Part shown: one piece after another, positions 8,372 through 15,809 of the stretch
How positions within the stretch are numbered: the stretch's first letter is position 1
Layout of the letters: the number at the start of each line of letters is the position of its first letter
NCBI RefSeq assembly: GCF_014200045.1
Contig: NZ_JACHOV010000009.1
Span: forward strand, 62,001-126,000
Direction: 5' to 3'
DNA: 64,000 nucleotides
Source of the DNA: Rhizorhapis suberifaciens
GTDB taxonomy: Bacteria > Pseudomonadota > Alphaproteobacteria > Sphingomonadales > Sphingomonadaceae
Program-made: the position numbers and the translations under genes
The notes under the pieces: model-generated
The model's database searches: none
Told to the model about the DNA's origin: nothing
The model's input: only the letters and a program-made list of their open reading frames with translations

Positions 8372-10549
8372 ATGAACCAGGACGACATCCAGCTTATCTT
8401 CCTTCAGGAATGCGATGAAGGTTTGGCCAGCGCCGAAACCGGCCTGATCGCCTGCCAGTCAAACGCGCAGGATAGCGATGCGATCAACAGCATCTTCCGC
8501 GCAGTGCATTCCATCAAGGGCGGCGCCGGGGCCTTCGGTTTTACAGCGCTTCAGCATTATACGCACAAGTTCGAAACCGTACTGGCTCAGGTCCGTGACG
8601 GTGACCGGCCGCTGACGCCCGAACTCCTGACCGTATTGTTCAAGTCTTTCGATATTCTCACGGACCATGTGAACGCGATCAAGGGCGATTGCGAAACGCC
8701 TGACGATGCGGACATGAGCCGTCAGCTGGAAGAAATAGCGGAATCGGTGGGCGCACCGGCAGATATGGCGGAGGAAAGTGCCGAGGTTCCCGTCGAGCTC
8801 GCCTTGCCGGAAATCACAGGTCTGGATTTCGACCTCGACGGCCTGCTTAATTCGCTGGATCAGCCCGAAACCGCTGCGGAAGTGGAAGTCGCCGAAGCGG
8901 CGACGGACAAGGAGTGGCTGGTCATCGTTCGCCCGTTGCCCGCTGCCATGATGAACGGCAGCGAACCGCTGCTGCTACTGCGCGGGCTGGTGGATATTGG
9001 CGCGCGCTGCGTTCACGTGGATGTCGATGATATACCGGATCTGGATGCATTCGACGCGGAAGCAACCTATCTGGAATGGCACTATCGCGTTCCCTCTAGT
9101 GTCGCCCGCAGCGACGTCGCGGACATTTTCGATTTTATCGGCCCGGCTGTGGAACTTCGTATCGAAGAAGTCGATGCCGAGCCCATCGTTGAAGAGCCGG
9201 AATTCGTAACGATGGTCCTTTCGGATCCGGAACCGGTTGCCGCCGCGGTGGATACCTCGACAGCTTCCGCGCCTGCGATCGAGGCTTCCGCCGCAATAAG
9301 CGCGCCGAAGGAAGAGATGCCGATATCGGGATCCGCTTCCGCCGCGCCTCCGCCGCCTTCGAACAAGGCCGGTCAAACCATTCGCGTTGACCTCGAAAAG
9401 CTGGACCGGTTGGTGAACACCGTGGGCGAGCTTGTGATCACGCAGGCCATGCTGGCGCAGCAGCTCTCCATCCAGGGAATGACCCAGATCGCCGAAGTTG
9501 CCGATCTCGATCATTTGACGCGCGAGCTTCAGGATTGCGCCATGTCGATCCGTGCGCAGCCAATCCGGTCGGTATTCAGTCGGGTGCCTCGTATCGTGCG
9601 GGAACTGGAATCTGAAACTGGGAAACGGGTGCGGCTGGACGTGGACGGCGAGGGCACCGAGCTCGACAAGACTGTTGTCGAACGCATTGGAGAGCCACTG
9701 ACCCACCTTATCCGCAACGCTATCGACCATGGCCTTGAAACGCCCGAGGAACGCATTGCCGCAGGTAAGCCTGCCGAAGGTGTGGTGCGGTTAAGCGCGG
9801 AGCATCGCGGTGGACGCATCCTTATCTGCGTTTCGGACGATGGGCGCGGCATCAATCGCGAGCGCGTCTTTGCGAAAGCGGCTGAACGTGGGCTGATTGC
9901 ACCTGACGCCCAGCTATCCGACGAGGAAATCGACAACCTCATCTTTGCGCCCGGTTTTTCAACGGCGCAGGTCGTCTCCAACATCTCCGGGCGCGGCGTC
10001 GGGATGGATGTGGTTCGGCAGAATGTGCAGGCGCTCGGCGGCCGCATCAGCATCTCATCGCGCCCTGGTCATGGCAGCACCTTCACGCTTGCCCTGCCGC
10101 TGACTCTGGCCATTGCTGACGGCATGATCGTTGGCGTCGGCGACCAGACGCTCGTGGTGCCGCTTACGCACATCGTTGAAAGCTTGCGGCCCAGCCAGCA
10201 AGAGGTGCGGCGCTTGGGCGGTGGCAAGTTCATGCTGAACGTTCGTGGCCAGTTCCTACCAGTGCAACATGTCGGCAGCCGTCTGGGGATAGAAGGCGCT
10301 GCGACCGATCCCACAGAAGCGGTGCTGATAGTCGTCGAATCGGAAACGGCCGGTCACTCGGTACTGATGGTCGACGCCATCAAGGACCAGCGTCAGGTCG
10401 TCATCAAGAGCCTGGAAACCAACTTCCAGCAGATTGGCGGCGTCGCGGGCGCGACCATATTGGGGGATGGCCGGGTGGCGCTCATCCTGGACGTTGAAAG
10501 CGTCGTTGCGGCAGAACTTGGCCGTTCAAGGCTTGCCGAGGCGGCATGA
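8372..10549 (+). CDS. cheA: chemotaxis histidine kinase CheA
   Basis: Central kinase of the array, passing phosphate from its Hpt histidine to CheY and CheB. 725 residues from the ATG at 8372 (MNQDDIQL); the open frame extends upstream to 8204 but that part overlaps the STAS gene and is not coding. P1/Hpt is at 1-105 with the phospho-His in FRAVHSIKGG (His46). A P2-like domain lies around 170-275, then an Ala/Pro linker, the P3 dimerisation domain from about 333 (RVDLEKLDRLVNTVGEL), the P4 ATPase with the N box HLIRNAIDHG (about 445-455) and DDGRGI (about 489), and the P5 CheW-like domain from about 580. The stop overlaps the cheR start by 4 bases. Confidence 0.97.
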   Translation: MNQDDIQLIFLQECDEGLASAETGLIACQSNAQDSDAINSIFRAVHSIKGGAGAFGFTALQHYTHKFETVLAQVRDGDRPLTPELLTVLFKSFDILTDHVNAIKGDCETPDDADMSRQLEEIAESVGAPADMAEESAEVPVELALPEITGLDFDLDGLLNSLDQPETAAEVEVAEAATDKEWLVIVRPLPAAMMNGSEPLLLLRGLVDIGARCVHVDVDDIPDLDAFDAEATYLEWHYRVPSSVARSDVADIFDFIGPAVELRIEEVDAEPIVEEPEFVTMVLSDPEPVAAAVDTSTASAPAIEASAAISAPKEEMPISGSASAAPPPPSNKAGQTIRVDLEKLDRLVNTVGELVITQAMLAQQLSIQGMTQIAEVADLDHLTRELQDCAMSIRAQPIRSVFSRVPRIVRELESETGKRVRLDVDGEGTELDKTVVERIGEPLTHLIRNAIDHGLETPEERIAAGKPAEGVVRLSAEHRGGRILICVSDDGRGINRERVFAKAAERGLIAPDAQLSDEEIDNLIFAPGFSTAQVVSNISGRGVGMDVVRQNVQALGGRISISSRPGHGSTFTLALPLTLAIADGMIVGVGDQTLVVPLTHIVESLRPSQQEVRRLGGGKFMLNVRGQFLPVQHVGSRLGIEGAATDPTEAVLIVVESETAGHSVLMVDAIKDQRQVVIKSLETNFQQIGGVAGATILGDGRVALILDVESVVAAELGRSRLAEAA

Positions 10550-11412
10550 ACGCACTGTCCGCCAAGAGCGCGTTCGAGGGCGCAGTCGATTTCGATTATA
10601 GCCAGGAAGATTTCCGGGCTCTGTCGAAACTCGTCTATGCCGACGCCGGCATCGTCATGCCAGAGGGCAAGGCAATGCTCATCTATTCGCGCCTCACCAA
10701 GTTTCTGCGGGAGAGGGGTTGCAGGACCTTTGCCGAATATATCGGGATATTGAATTCGGATGCGGAAGAGCGGCGGCGCACGATCAATGCGCTGACCACT
10801 AATCACACGAAATTTTTCCGTGAGAACCATCATTTCGAACACTTCGCTCGACAGGTCCGGCCGGGGCTCATCAAACGCGCCTTGGCGGGGGGGCGGGTGC
10901 GGATGTGGTCGGCGGGCTGCTCAAGCGGGGAAGAAGTTTATTCCCTGATCATGACGCTGCTCGGAGAAGACAAGGCGTTGGCTCAGCGTATCGCCGCCAC
11001 CGACATTGCCATTTTGGCGAGTGACCTTGCCGATCATGTCATAGCGGCCGGAAAGGCGGCGACGTACCCGGCCCATGTAGCAGATGAGATGCCGCCGCGC
11101 CTCCGGCAGAACTGGGTAAATGCCGACGGTCCTAATATTGTCATGTCCGACATGGTCCGAAGCCTCGTGCGCTTCCGTCAGCTAAATTTCATGGGCGATT
11201 GGCCGTTAAAAGGGATGTTCGACATCATCTTCTGCCGGAACGTCATGATCTATTTCGATGAACCCACCAAGGCAAAGCTTCTGGACCGCCTGTGCGCGGC
11301 ACTGGAGCCAGGCGGCTATCTCTACATCGGTCATAGCGAACGACTGGTAGGACCAGCGGCCGAGCTTTGCGAGCCGGTCGGGCCGACCACATACAGAAAG
11401 ATTGAGAGATGA
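10546..11412 (+). CDS. cheR: chemoreceptor glutamate methyltransferase CheR
   Basis: SAM-dependent methyltransferase that methylates MCP glutamates during adaptation. 288 residues. The N-terminal all-alpha CheR domain (about 15-75) includes TNHTKFFRE, and the catalytic domain has the SAM-binding motif MWSAGCSSGEEVYSL (about 119-133) and the FDIIFCRNVMIYFD segment (about 225-238). These are diagnostic for CheR. It overlaps cheA upstream and cheB downstream by 4 bases each (ATGA), indicating tight translational coupling. It may dock on the DWTEF tail of the first MCP of the operon. Confidence 0.97.
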   Translation: MNALSAKSAFEGAVDFDYSQEDFRALSKLVYADAGIVMPEGKAMLIYSRLTKFLRERGCRTFAEYIGILNSDAEERRRTINALTTNHTKFFRENHHFEHFARQVRPGLIKRALAGGRVRMWSAGCSSGEEVYSLIMTLLGEDKALAQRIAATDIAILASDLADHVIAAGKAATYPAHVADEMPPRLRQNWVNADGPNIVMSDMVRSLVRFRQLNFMGDWPLKGMFDIIFCRNVMIYFDEPTKAKLLDRLCAALEPGGYLYIGHSERLVGPAAELCEPVGPTTYRKIER

Positions 11413-12413
11413 CTGTCAGAGCCCTCGTAGTCGACGACTCCCCAACGATGCGGGCGCTGCTGAGCGCAAGCCTGAACCGCGATCCCGATATCGAGGTCGT
11501 CGGCATGGCTTCGAACGCACTTGAGGGCAGACAGCTGATCAAGGATCTGGATCCCGATGTCGTCACTCTGGACATAGAGATGCCGGGCATGAGCGGTCTG
11601 GAATTTCTGGAAAAGATCATGACTCTTCGGCCTACGCCGGTGGTGGTGATATCGGGCCTTACTCATAAAGGCGCCGAAACGACCATGCGCGCCCTGGAGC
11701 TTGGAGCGGTCGATTGTTACGCCAAGCCGCAAGGGCCGTTCAACGACAATGAGCTTTCCTACATCGTCCGGCATGCTGCCCGCAGCAAGATCCGCCGGCT
11801 GGAGCCCCGGCAGCAAGTCGCGCGGGTGCAGACCGAATTCCGTCCCAACGGCAATATCGTGGCGATCGGATCCTCCACGGGCGGCGTCGAGGCGCTGATC
11901 CAGTTGCTTCAGGGGTGGCCGGTCAATTGCCCGCCAACCCTTATAGTCCAGCATATCGGCTCCAGCTTTTCAGGGGCTCTCGCCTCCCGCCTCGACGCTC
12001 ATTGTGCGGCAAGGGTCAGCCTGGCCCAAGCCGATCAATTTCTGGAGAACGGCCATGTCTATATCGCGCCTGGCAATAGTCACCTGACGGTGCATTCGGC
12101 TCAGCGGCCCTATTGCCGCCTGATCGATTCCGATCCGGTCAGCGGTCACCGGCCCAGCGTGGACATGCTGTTCACCTCGGTTGCAAAGGTGTTGGGCTCC
12201 CGTGCTGTTGGGGTCATCCTGACGGGGATGGGTAGCGATGGTGCTCGAGGCCTGTTGGAAATGCGTAACTCAGGTTGTGAAACCTTCGCGCAGGATAAGG
12301 ACAGCTGCGTTGTCTACGGCATGCCCCGCGCCGCTGTGGAGATGGGCGCGGCCAACCATGTCCTTCCTCTTGGGAACCTGGCGGGGAGGATCATTGAAAA
12401 ATGTCATTCATGA
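11409..12413 (+). CDS. cheB: chemotaxis response regulator protein-glutamate methylesterase CheB (catalytically intact copy)
   Basis: Removes methyl groups from MCPs when its receiver is phosphorylated by CheA. 334 residues. The receiver domain has the acidic pair DD (9-10) and phospho-acceptor Asp55 in TLDIEMPG. The esterase domain keeps all three catalytic residues: Ser156 in IGSSTGG, His182 in IVQHIG, and Asp278 in GMGSDGA. The substrate-site motif YIAPGNSH is also present. It is therefore expected to be active, in contrast to the second CheB at 13882. It overlaps cheR by 4 bases and cheD by 13 bases. Confidence 0.96.
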   Translation: MTVRALVVDDSPTMRALLSASLNRDPDIEVVGMASNALEGRQLIKDLDPDVVTLDIEMPGMSGLEFLEKIMTLRPTPVVVISGLTHKGAETTMRALELGAVDCYAKPQGPFNDNELSYIVRHAARSKIRRLEPRQQVARVQTEFRPNGNIVAIGSSTGGVEALIQLLQGWPVNCPPTLIVQHIGSSFSGALASRLDAHCAARVSLAQADQFLENGHVYIAPGNSHLTVHSAQRPYCRLIDSDPVSGHRPSVDMLFTSVAKVLGSRAVGVILTGMGSDGARGLLEMRNSGCETFAQDKDSCVVYGMPRAAVEMGAANHVLPLGNLAGRIIEKCHS

Positions 12414-12970
12414 CCACGGTTCGGCCAGCCAGCAGCGGCCATACGGAAAAACGGATCAACGTCATCCAGGGCACGACGCAGGTGACCAGCGATCCTGCCG
12501 TGGTCCTGACGACGGTGCTTGGCAGCTGCGTTGCCGCCTGTCTGTTCGACGGTTTGGCGGGAGTAGGTGGCATGAACCATTTTTTGCTATCCGAACCTCG
12601 CGGCGGGGACCTTGCCTTCGGGGAACAGTCGGAACGCTACGGGGCCTATGCCATGGAACTGCTGATCAACGAAATGTTGAAAGCAGGCGCCTCCCGCAGC
12701 CGCATCAAGGCGCACCTCTATGGCGGAGCCAATATGCGTGCGGGGATGCAGGAAATCGGCTCAGCCAATTCAAAATTTGCGATAAATTTCCTTGCTCGCG
12801 ACGGTATCCCGCTGACCTTCAGCAATTTGGGCGGCAATGCGGCCAGGCGGGTCGATTTCCGGGCGGTGAAAGGTCAGGCCAGGTGCCGTGTCCTTGCCGA
12901 GGAAGTACCGGTCGAAACCCGGCCTATCATCACTCAAGCTGCGTCCGTGGGCGACGTCGAGCTGTTCTGA
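12401..12970 (+). CDS. cheD: chemoreceptor glutamine deamidase CheD
   Basis: Deamidates specific MCP glutamines and in some species interacts with CheC-type phosphatases. 189 residues. The catalytic Cys43 lies in TVLGSCVAAC and His60 in GMNHFLLSEP, matching the CheD Cys-His pair. The ATG at 12401 is chosen because GGGGAGG sits about 11 bases upstream. An ATG at 12410 (overlapping the cheB TGA as ATGA) is an alternative that would shorten the protein by 3 residues. No cheC or cheX gene is in this operon. Confidence 0.95.
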   Translation: MSFMTTVRPASSGHTEKRINVIQGTTQVTSDPAVVLTTVLGSCVAACLFDGLAGVGGMNHFLLSEPRGGDLAFGEQSERYGAYAMELLINEMLKAGASRSRIKAHLYGGANMRAGMQEIGSANSKFAINFLARDGIPLTFSNLGGNAARRVDFRAVKGQARCRVLAEEVPVETRPIITQAASVGDVELF

Positions 12971-12985
12971 CAAATGGAGTAACCC

Positions 12986-13357
12986 ATGACTGCCGTAACG
13001 AAAATACTGACGGTCGATGACAGCCCCAGCATGCGGATGCTGCTGCGCATCGCCCTTACCGAACATGGTTATGAAGTGGCCGAGGCTGAGGATGGCGTTG
13101 CCGCGCTCGATTGGTTGAAGGCCAATACGCCCGACATGATCATCACCGATATCAACATGCCGCGGATGGACGGCTTTGGCCTGATAGACGCTGTCCGTTC
13201 CGACGGACGCCACCGCGACCGCCCGATACTGGTCCTGTCCACGGAAAGCTCTGAAGACAAGAAAGCACGGGCTCGCGCCGCCGGCGCTACCGGTTGGATC
13301 GTAAAGCCATTCGACCCGGTCAAGCTGGCTGCCGCCGTCCGCCGCGTCTGTCATTAA
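12986..13357 (+). CDS. cheY: chemotaxis response regulator CheY
   Basis: Single-domain receiver, 123 residues, the output of the CheA array, normally acting on the flagellar switch. Acidic pocket DD (11-12), phospho-acceptor Asp55 in ITDINMPRMDG, conserved Ser near 91 and Lys in WIVKPF (about 109). There is no output domain. A GGAG ribosome site precedes the ATG. It is the only CheY in the operon; no flagellar genes are in the window, so its target is encoded elsewhere. Confidence 0.95.
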   Translation: MTAVTKILTVDDSPSMRMLLRIALTEHGYEVAEAEDGVAALDWLKANTPDMIITDINMPRMDGFGLIDAVRSDGRHRDRPILVLSTESSEDKKARARAAGATGWIVKPFDPVKLAAAVRRVCH

Positions 13358-13387
13358 TGCAAAGTGCGAAAAGCTAGGGGATAATCA

Positions 13388-13837
13388 ATGTCCAACCAAC
13401 TCATCACCTTCCAGATTGGCGAACAGTTTTTGGGCGTCGACATCATGGCCATTCGCGAGATTCGGGCATGGTCGCCCAGCACGCTCCTACCGCACGTTCC
13501 GGACTATGTGCGCGGCGTCATCAACCTGCGCGGAAATGTCCTGCCGGTCATCGATCTTGCAGCGCGCCTTGGCTGGGGCCTGACAGAGCCCACCGGCCGC
13601 CACGTCATTATCGTGGTTCGCATCGCCGAGCAACTTCATGGCCTAATTGTCGACGCCGTTAACGACATCGTTACCGTCAACGAGGATGCAATGCAGGCAC
13701 CGCCCAGCCTCAGCACCGACAGCGCGTCGGCATTCCTGAAGGGGCTGGTGGCTGTGGAGGACCGGATGGTGATGGTGTTGTCGCTCGATAATCTCGCGGC
13801 GGAAACGCGGCACATGATCACCGCCGAAGCCGCCTGA
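13388..13837 (+). CDS. cheW: chemotaxis coupling protein CheW
   Basis: Adaptor joining MCP tips to CheA P5. 149 residues forming one CheW domain. Recognisable parts are TFQIGEQFLGVDIMAIREIR at the N-terminus, the VPDYVRGVINLRGNVLPVID core (about 37-56) and a C-terminal beta subdomain. AGGGGA sits upstream of the ATG at 13388. It follows cheY by 30 bases within the operon. It is the only CheW in the window and serves both MCPs. Confidence 0.96.
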   Translation: MSNQLITFQIGEQFLGVDIMAIREIRAWSPSTLLPHVPDYVRGVINLRGNVLPVIDLAARLGWGLTEPTGRHVIIVVRIAEQLHGLIVDAVNDIVTVNEDAMQAPPSLSTDSASAFLKGLVAVEDRMVMVLSLDNLAAETRHMITAEAA

Positions 13838-13881
13838 TCGAAAATTGAATTGTTCGCGCCGAACGATAGGGGAAAGCTGAA

Positions 13882-14931
13882 ATGAGTACACGGGTTCTGG
13901 TCGTCGATGATTCTATCACCATGCGCGCGCTTTTCACCGATGTGCTTGAGCGGACGAGCGGGATCAATGTTGTCGGCGCCGCAGCGAATGCTGATGAGGC
14001 CAGAGACATGATTTCAGAGCTAAAGCCCGATGTGCTGACGCTGGATGTCGAAATGCCCGGTAAGAGCGGCCTTGAGTTCCTGGAAGAGCTGATGGAAAGC
14101 AACCCCATGCCGGTGGTGATGCTTTCGACCTTGACTCAGAAGGGGGCGCAGACCTCTTTCAAGGCGCTGGAGCTTGGCGCCGTTGATTGCTTCCCCAAGC
14201 CCCAGCAGGCGACACCTGCAGAATTCGACAAGATTGTCGACAAGCTCGGAAAGCTGGTCATCGCGGCGGCCAGTGGCAAGGTGAAGGCCAAGGCGGTGAA
14301 GGAAGCCGCTCCCGTCGCCTCGATTTCCGAGCGTGCCTATAAATGGAACGGCGCGCTGGTAGCGATGAGCGCATCAACCGGCGGCGTAGAGGCCATAGCG
14401 GAATTACTGGCGTCTTTCCCACCCAACTGCCCGCCAACCATTGTGCTGCAGCAGATGGAAGCTGGCTTTGCTGAGCCATTCACCGCCAAGCTGAATGAAA
14501 AGATCAAACCCAATGTAGTGGTGGCAAGCGATGGGCTTAAGCTTGAACAAGGCACAGTCTACATCGTTGCCGATCCCGCGAAACATGCTGTAATCGACCG
14601 CTGGCCCGATGCCTCGATCCGTTTGCTTGGAAATGATCCGGTACAGGGGTTCCGGCCTTCTGCTGACCTCCTGTTTGCTACGATCGCAAAGACCGCAGGA
14701 ACAAACGCGGTCGGCATGATACTGACCGGCATGGGTCGAGATGGGGCCAACGGTCTGAAGGCCTTGCGTGGCGCTGGAGGCAAGACCTTTGCCCAGGACA
14801 AGGACAGCTGCATGGTCTACGAAGCGCCTGCCGCCGCTGTAGCCCAGGGTGCAGTAGGGCAGCAGCTTCCGCTCGACGGGCTTGCGGCCGCCGCGCTGAG
14901 CGCCGCCGGGACGCTGGCCAAGGCCGCCTGA
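13882..14931 (+). CDS. second CheB homologue with the catalytic histidine replaced
   Basis: 349 residues with the CheB layout: a receiver domain (DD 9-10, phospho-acceptor Asp55 in TLDVEMPG) and a CheB methylesterase domain. Of the catalytic triad, Ser165 (MSASTGG) and Asp287 (GMGRDGA) remain, but the QHM position reads LQQME with Gln191 where His is required (codon CAG). The substrate-pocket motif APGxxH is also altered to VADPAKH. It is therefore probably not an active methylesterase, though receiver phosphorylation should be intact. It may act as a phosphate sink, a competitor for CheB binding, or a scaffold; this is inference. A short dyad (GTTCG/CGAAC, 13852-13864) lies in the 44-base gap before it. 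Confidence 0.88.
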   Translation: MSTRVLVVDDSITMRALFTDVLERTSGINVVGAAANADEARDMISELKPDVLTLDVEMPGKSGLEFLEELMESNPMPVVMLSTLTQKGAQTSFKALELGAVDCFPKPQQATPAEFDKIVDKLGKLVIAAASGKVKAKAVKEAAPVASISERAYKWNGALVAMSASTGGVEAIAELLASFPPNCPPTIVLQQMEAGFAEPFTAKLNEKIKPNVVVASDGLKLEQGTVYIVADPAKHAVIDRWPDASIRLLGNDPVQGFRPSADLLFATIAKTAGTNAVGMILTGMGRDGANGLKALRGAGGKTFAQDKDSCMVYEAPAAAVAQGAVGQQLPLDGLAAAALSAAGTLAKAA

Positions 14932-14933
14932 CC

Positions 14934-15248
14934 ATGAAACATGACGGCGACATATCCGCCGCTGCCGACGCAGCGGCCGACCATCTTGCAGTAATGAACG
15001 CCATCGCGGCGGAGCTTGAAGCAGCGCGGCACAGCATGGAACAGCTGGGGCTTGCCCTGTGCCTGGACCCCCACTTGGCACAGGCCCATCTGCCTGCACT
15101 TCAAAGCCTTGATGAGTTGGGCCAACGCCAAACCTGCCTCGCGCAAATTCTAAGATCGTCCGATATGGCGGGCGCGGTAAAGCAGATCCCGCTCGATGCA
15201 TTGCGTGACCGCATGATGGGGCATTTGGCGAAATACGGTCTCGGCTGA
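14934..15248 (+). CDS. small helical protein at the end of the che operon, possible CheZ-like phosphatase
   Basis: 104 residues, starting 2 bases after the cheB-like stop and so co-transcribed. It is not recognised as a named family. The sequence is predicted almost entirely helical, with a long N-terminal helix (about 12-42) and a second around 50-75. The segment LQSLDELGQRQTCL contains Asp60 and Gln64 in the spacing D-x-x-G-Q. CheZ uses an Asp and a Gln at the same i/i+4 spacing, in a D-L-T-G-Q context, to dephosphorylate CheY. The operon has no cheC, cheX or cheZ, so a phosphatase role would fill a gap. This is a hypothesis from a short motif; LQ-x-LD-x-x-x-Q patterns also occur in other helical proteins. 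Confidence 0.65.
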   Translation: MKHDGDISAAADAAADHLAVMNAIAAELEAARHSMEQLGLALCLDPHLAQAHLPALQSLDELGQRQTCLAQILRSSDMAGAVKQIPLDALRDRMMGHLAKYGLG

Positions 15249-15448
15249 TCAAACGAAGGCAGGCCGTGCCCACCGCGTTAGCGCGATACGAAGCCCAGCT
15301 TGACAATACTAATGGCTTTAGGCCGGTAAAACATACTCGATTAGCCTAAGCTGATCGAATGATCTGTTACTTCACATAGCGACTCATGGATTAAGCTTCG
15401 TTACGCCTTTGATCCTATCCTTTTGTTAAGCAGATCCATTAATATGCA

Positions 15449-15466
15449 CTATAACTAACGTTATAG
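15449..15466. promoter_or_regulatory. perfect inverted repeat, possible operator upstream of the adhesin
   Basis: CTATAAC (15449-15455), TAAC spacer, GTTATAG (15460-15466). Seven-base arms with no mismatch in an AT-rich promoter region suggest a binding site for a dimeric regulator. The 11-base centre-to-centre spacing is about one helical turn. Which protein binds is unknown; the NarL-type regulator at 33622 is one candidate. Confidence 0.4.
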
Positions 15467-15571
15467 CTAAAATCCTTTCCATCTATACCATGAGATATAG
15501 CATTTTTAACTTTGTGAAGAAAAATCCACGAAATCCGCTCGTTAACCCTAATTAGAGATGACTCTCTCCAG

Positions 15572-15586
15572 TTAATGGAATATTAG
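15572..15586. promoter_or_regulatory. near-consensus CtrA-type site upstream of the adhesin
   Basis: TTAA (15572-15575), seven bases, TTAG (15583-15586): seven of eight consensus bases with correct spacing. It lies about 225 bases before the adhesin start. Weaker support than the perfect site before the che operon. Confidence 0.35.
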
Positions 15587-15769
15587 GGAAATGTAATTGG
15601 TTGCATGGGGCGCTGACCAATTTCGCTTTTTATGCGAAGCGTCGGGGGGGCCTGGCACTTCTCACAAGCTGGATTGAGTGGAGGGATCGAAGAGGTCGTA
15701 GACTGTCTTCGGCCGACCATTACTGACAGGCTGTGTGCCGTGTTCAGGGATAGTCGCCCGTTCCTACCG

Positions 15770-15797
15770 CAGTTCGAGCTTGTCGCTTCGCGAACTG
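15770..15797 (+). promoter_or_regulatory. hairpin next to the adhesin ribosome-binding site
   Basis: CAGTTCG (15770-15776) pairs perfectly with CGAACTG (15791-15797), with further AGC/GCT pairing inside. The right arm ends directly before the ribosome site AGGGGTGGG and the ATG at 15810. It could influence translation of the adhesin; no riboswitch family is recognised. Confidence 0.35.
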
Positions 15798-15809
15798 AGG
15801 GGTGGGAAA

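Larger units (their letters stand above)
15249..15809 (+). promoter_or_regulatory. 561-base regulatory region and probable long leader of the adhesin operon
   Basis: A gene-free stretch with AT-rich segments (most clearly 15290-15600) between the che operon and the adhesin. It contains a perfect dyad at 15449-15466, a near-CtrA site at 15572-15586 and a hairpin abutting the adhesin ribosome site at 15770-15797. No convincing terminator for the che operon is visible, so read-through from che into the adhesin cannot be excluded. Short open frames here look non-coding. Confidence 0.6.
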
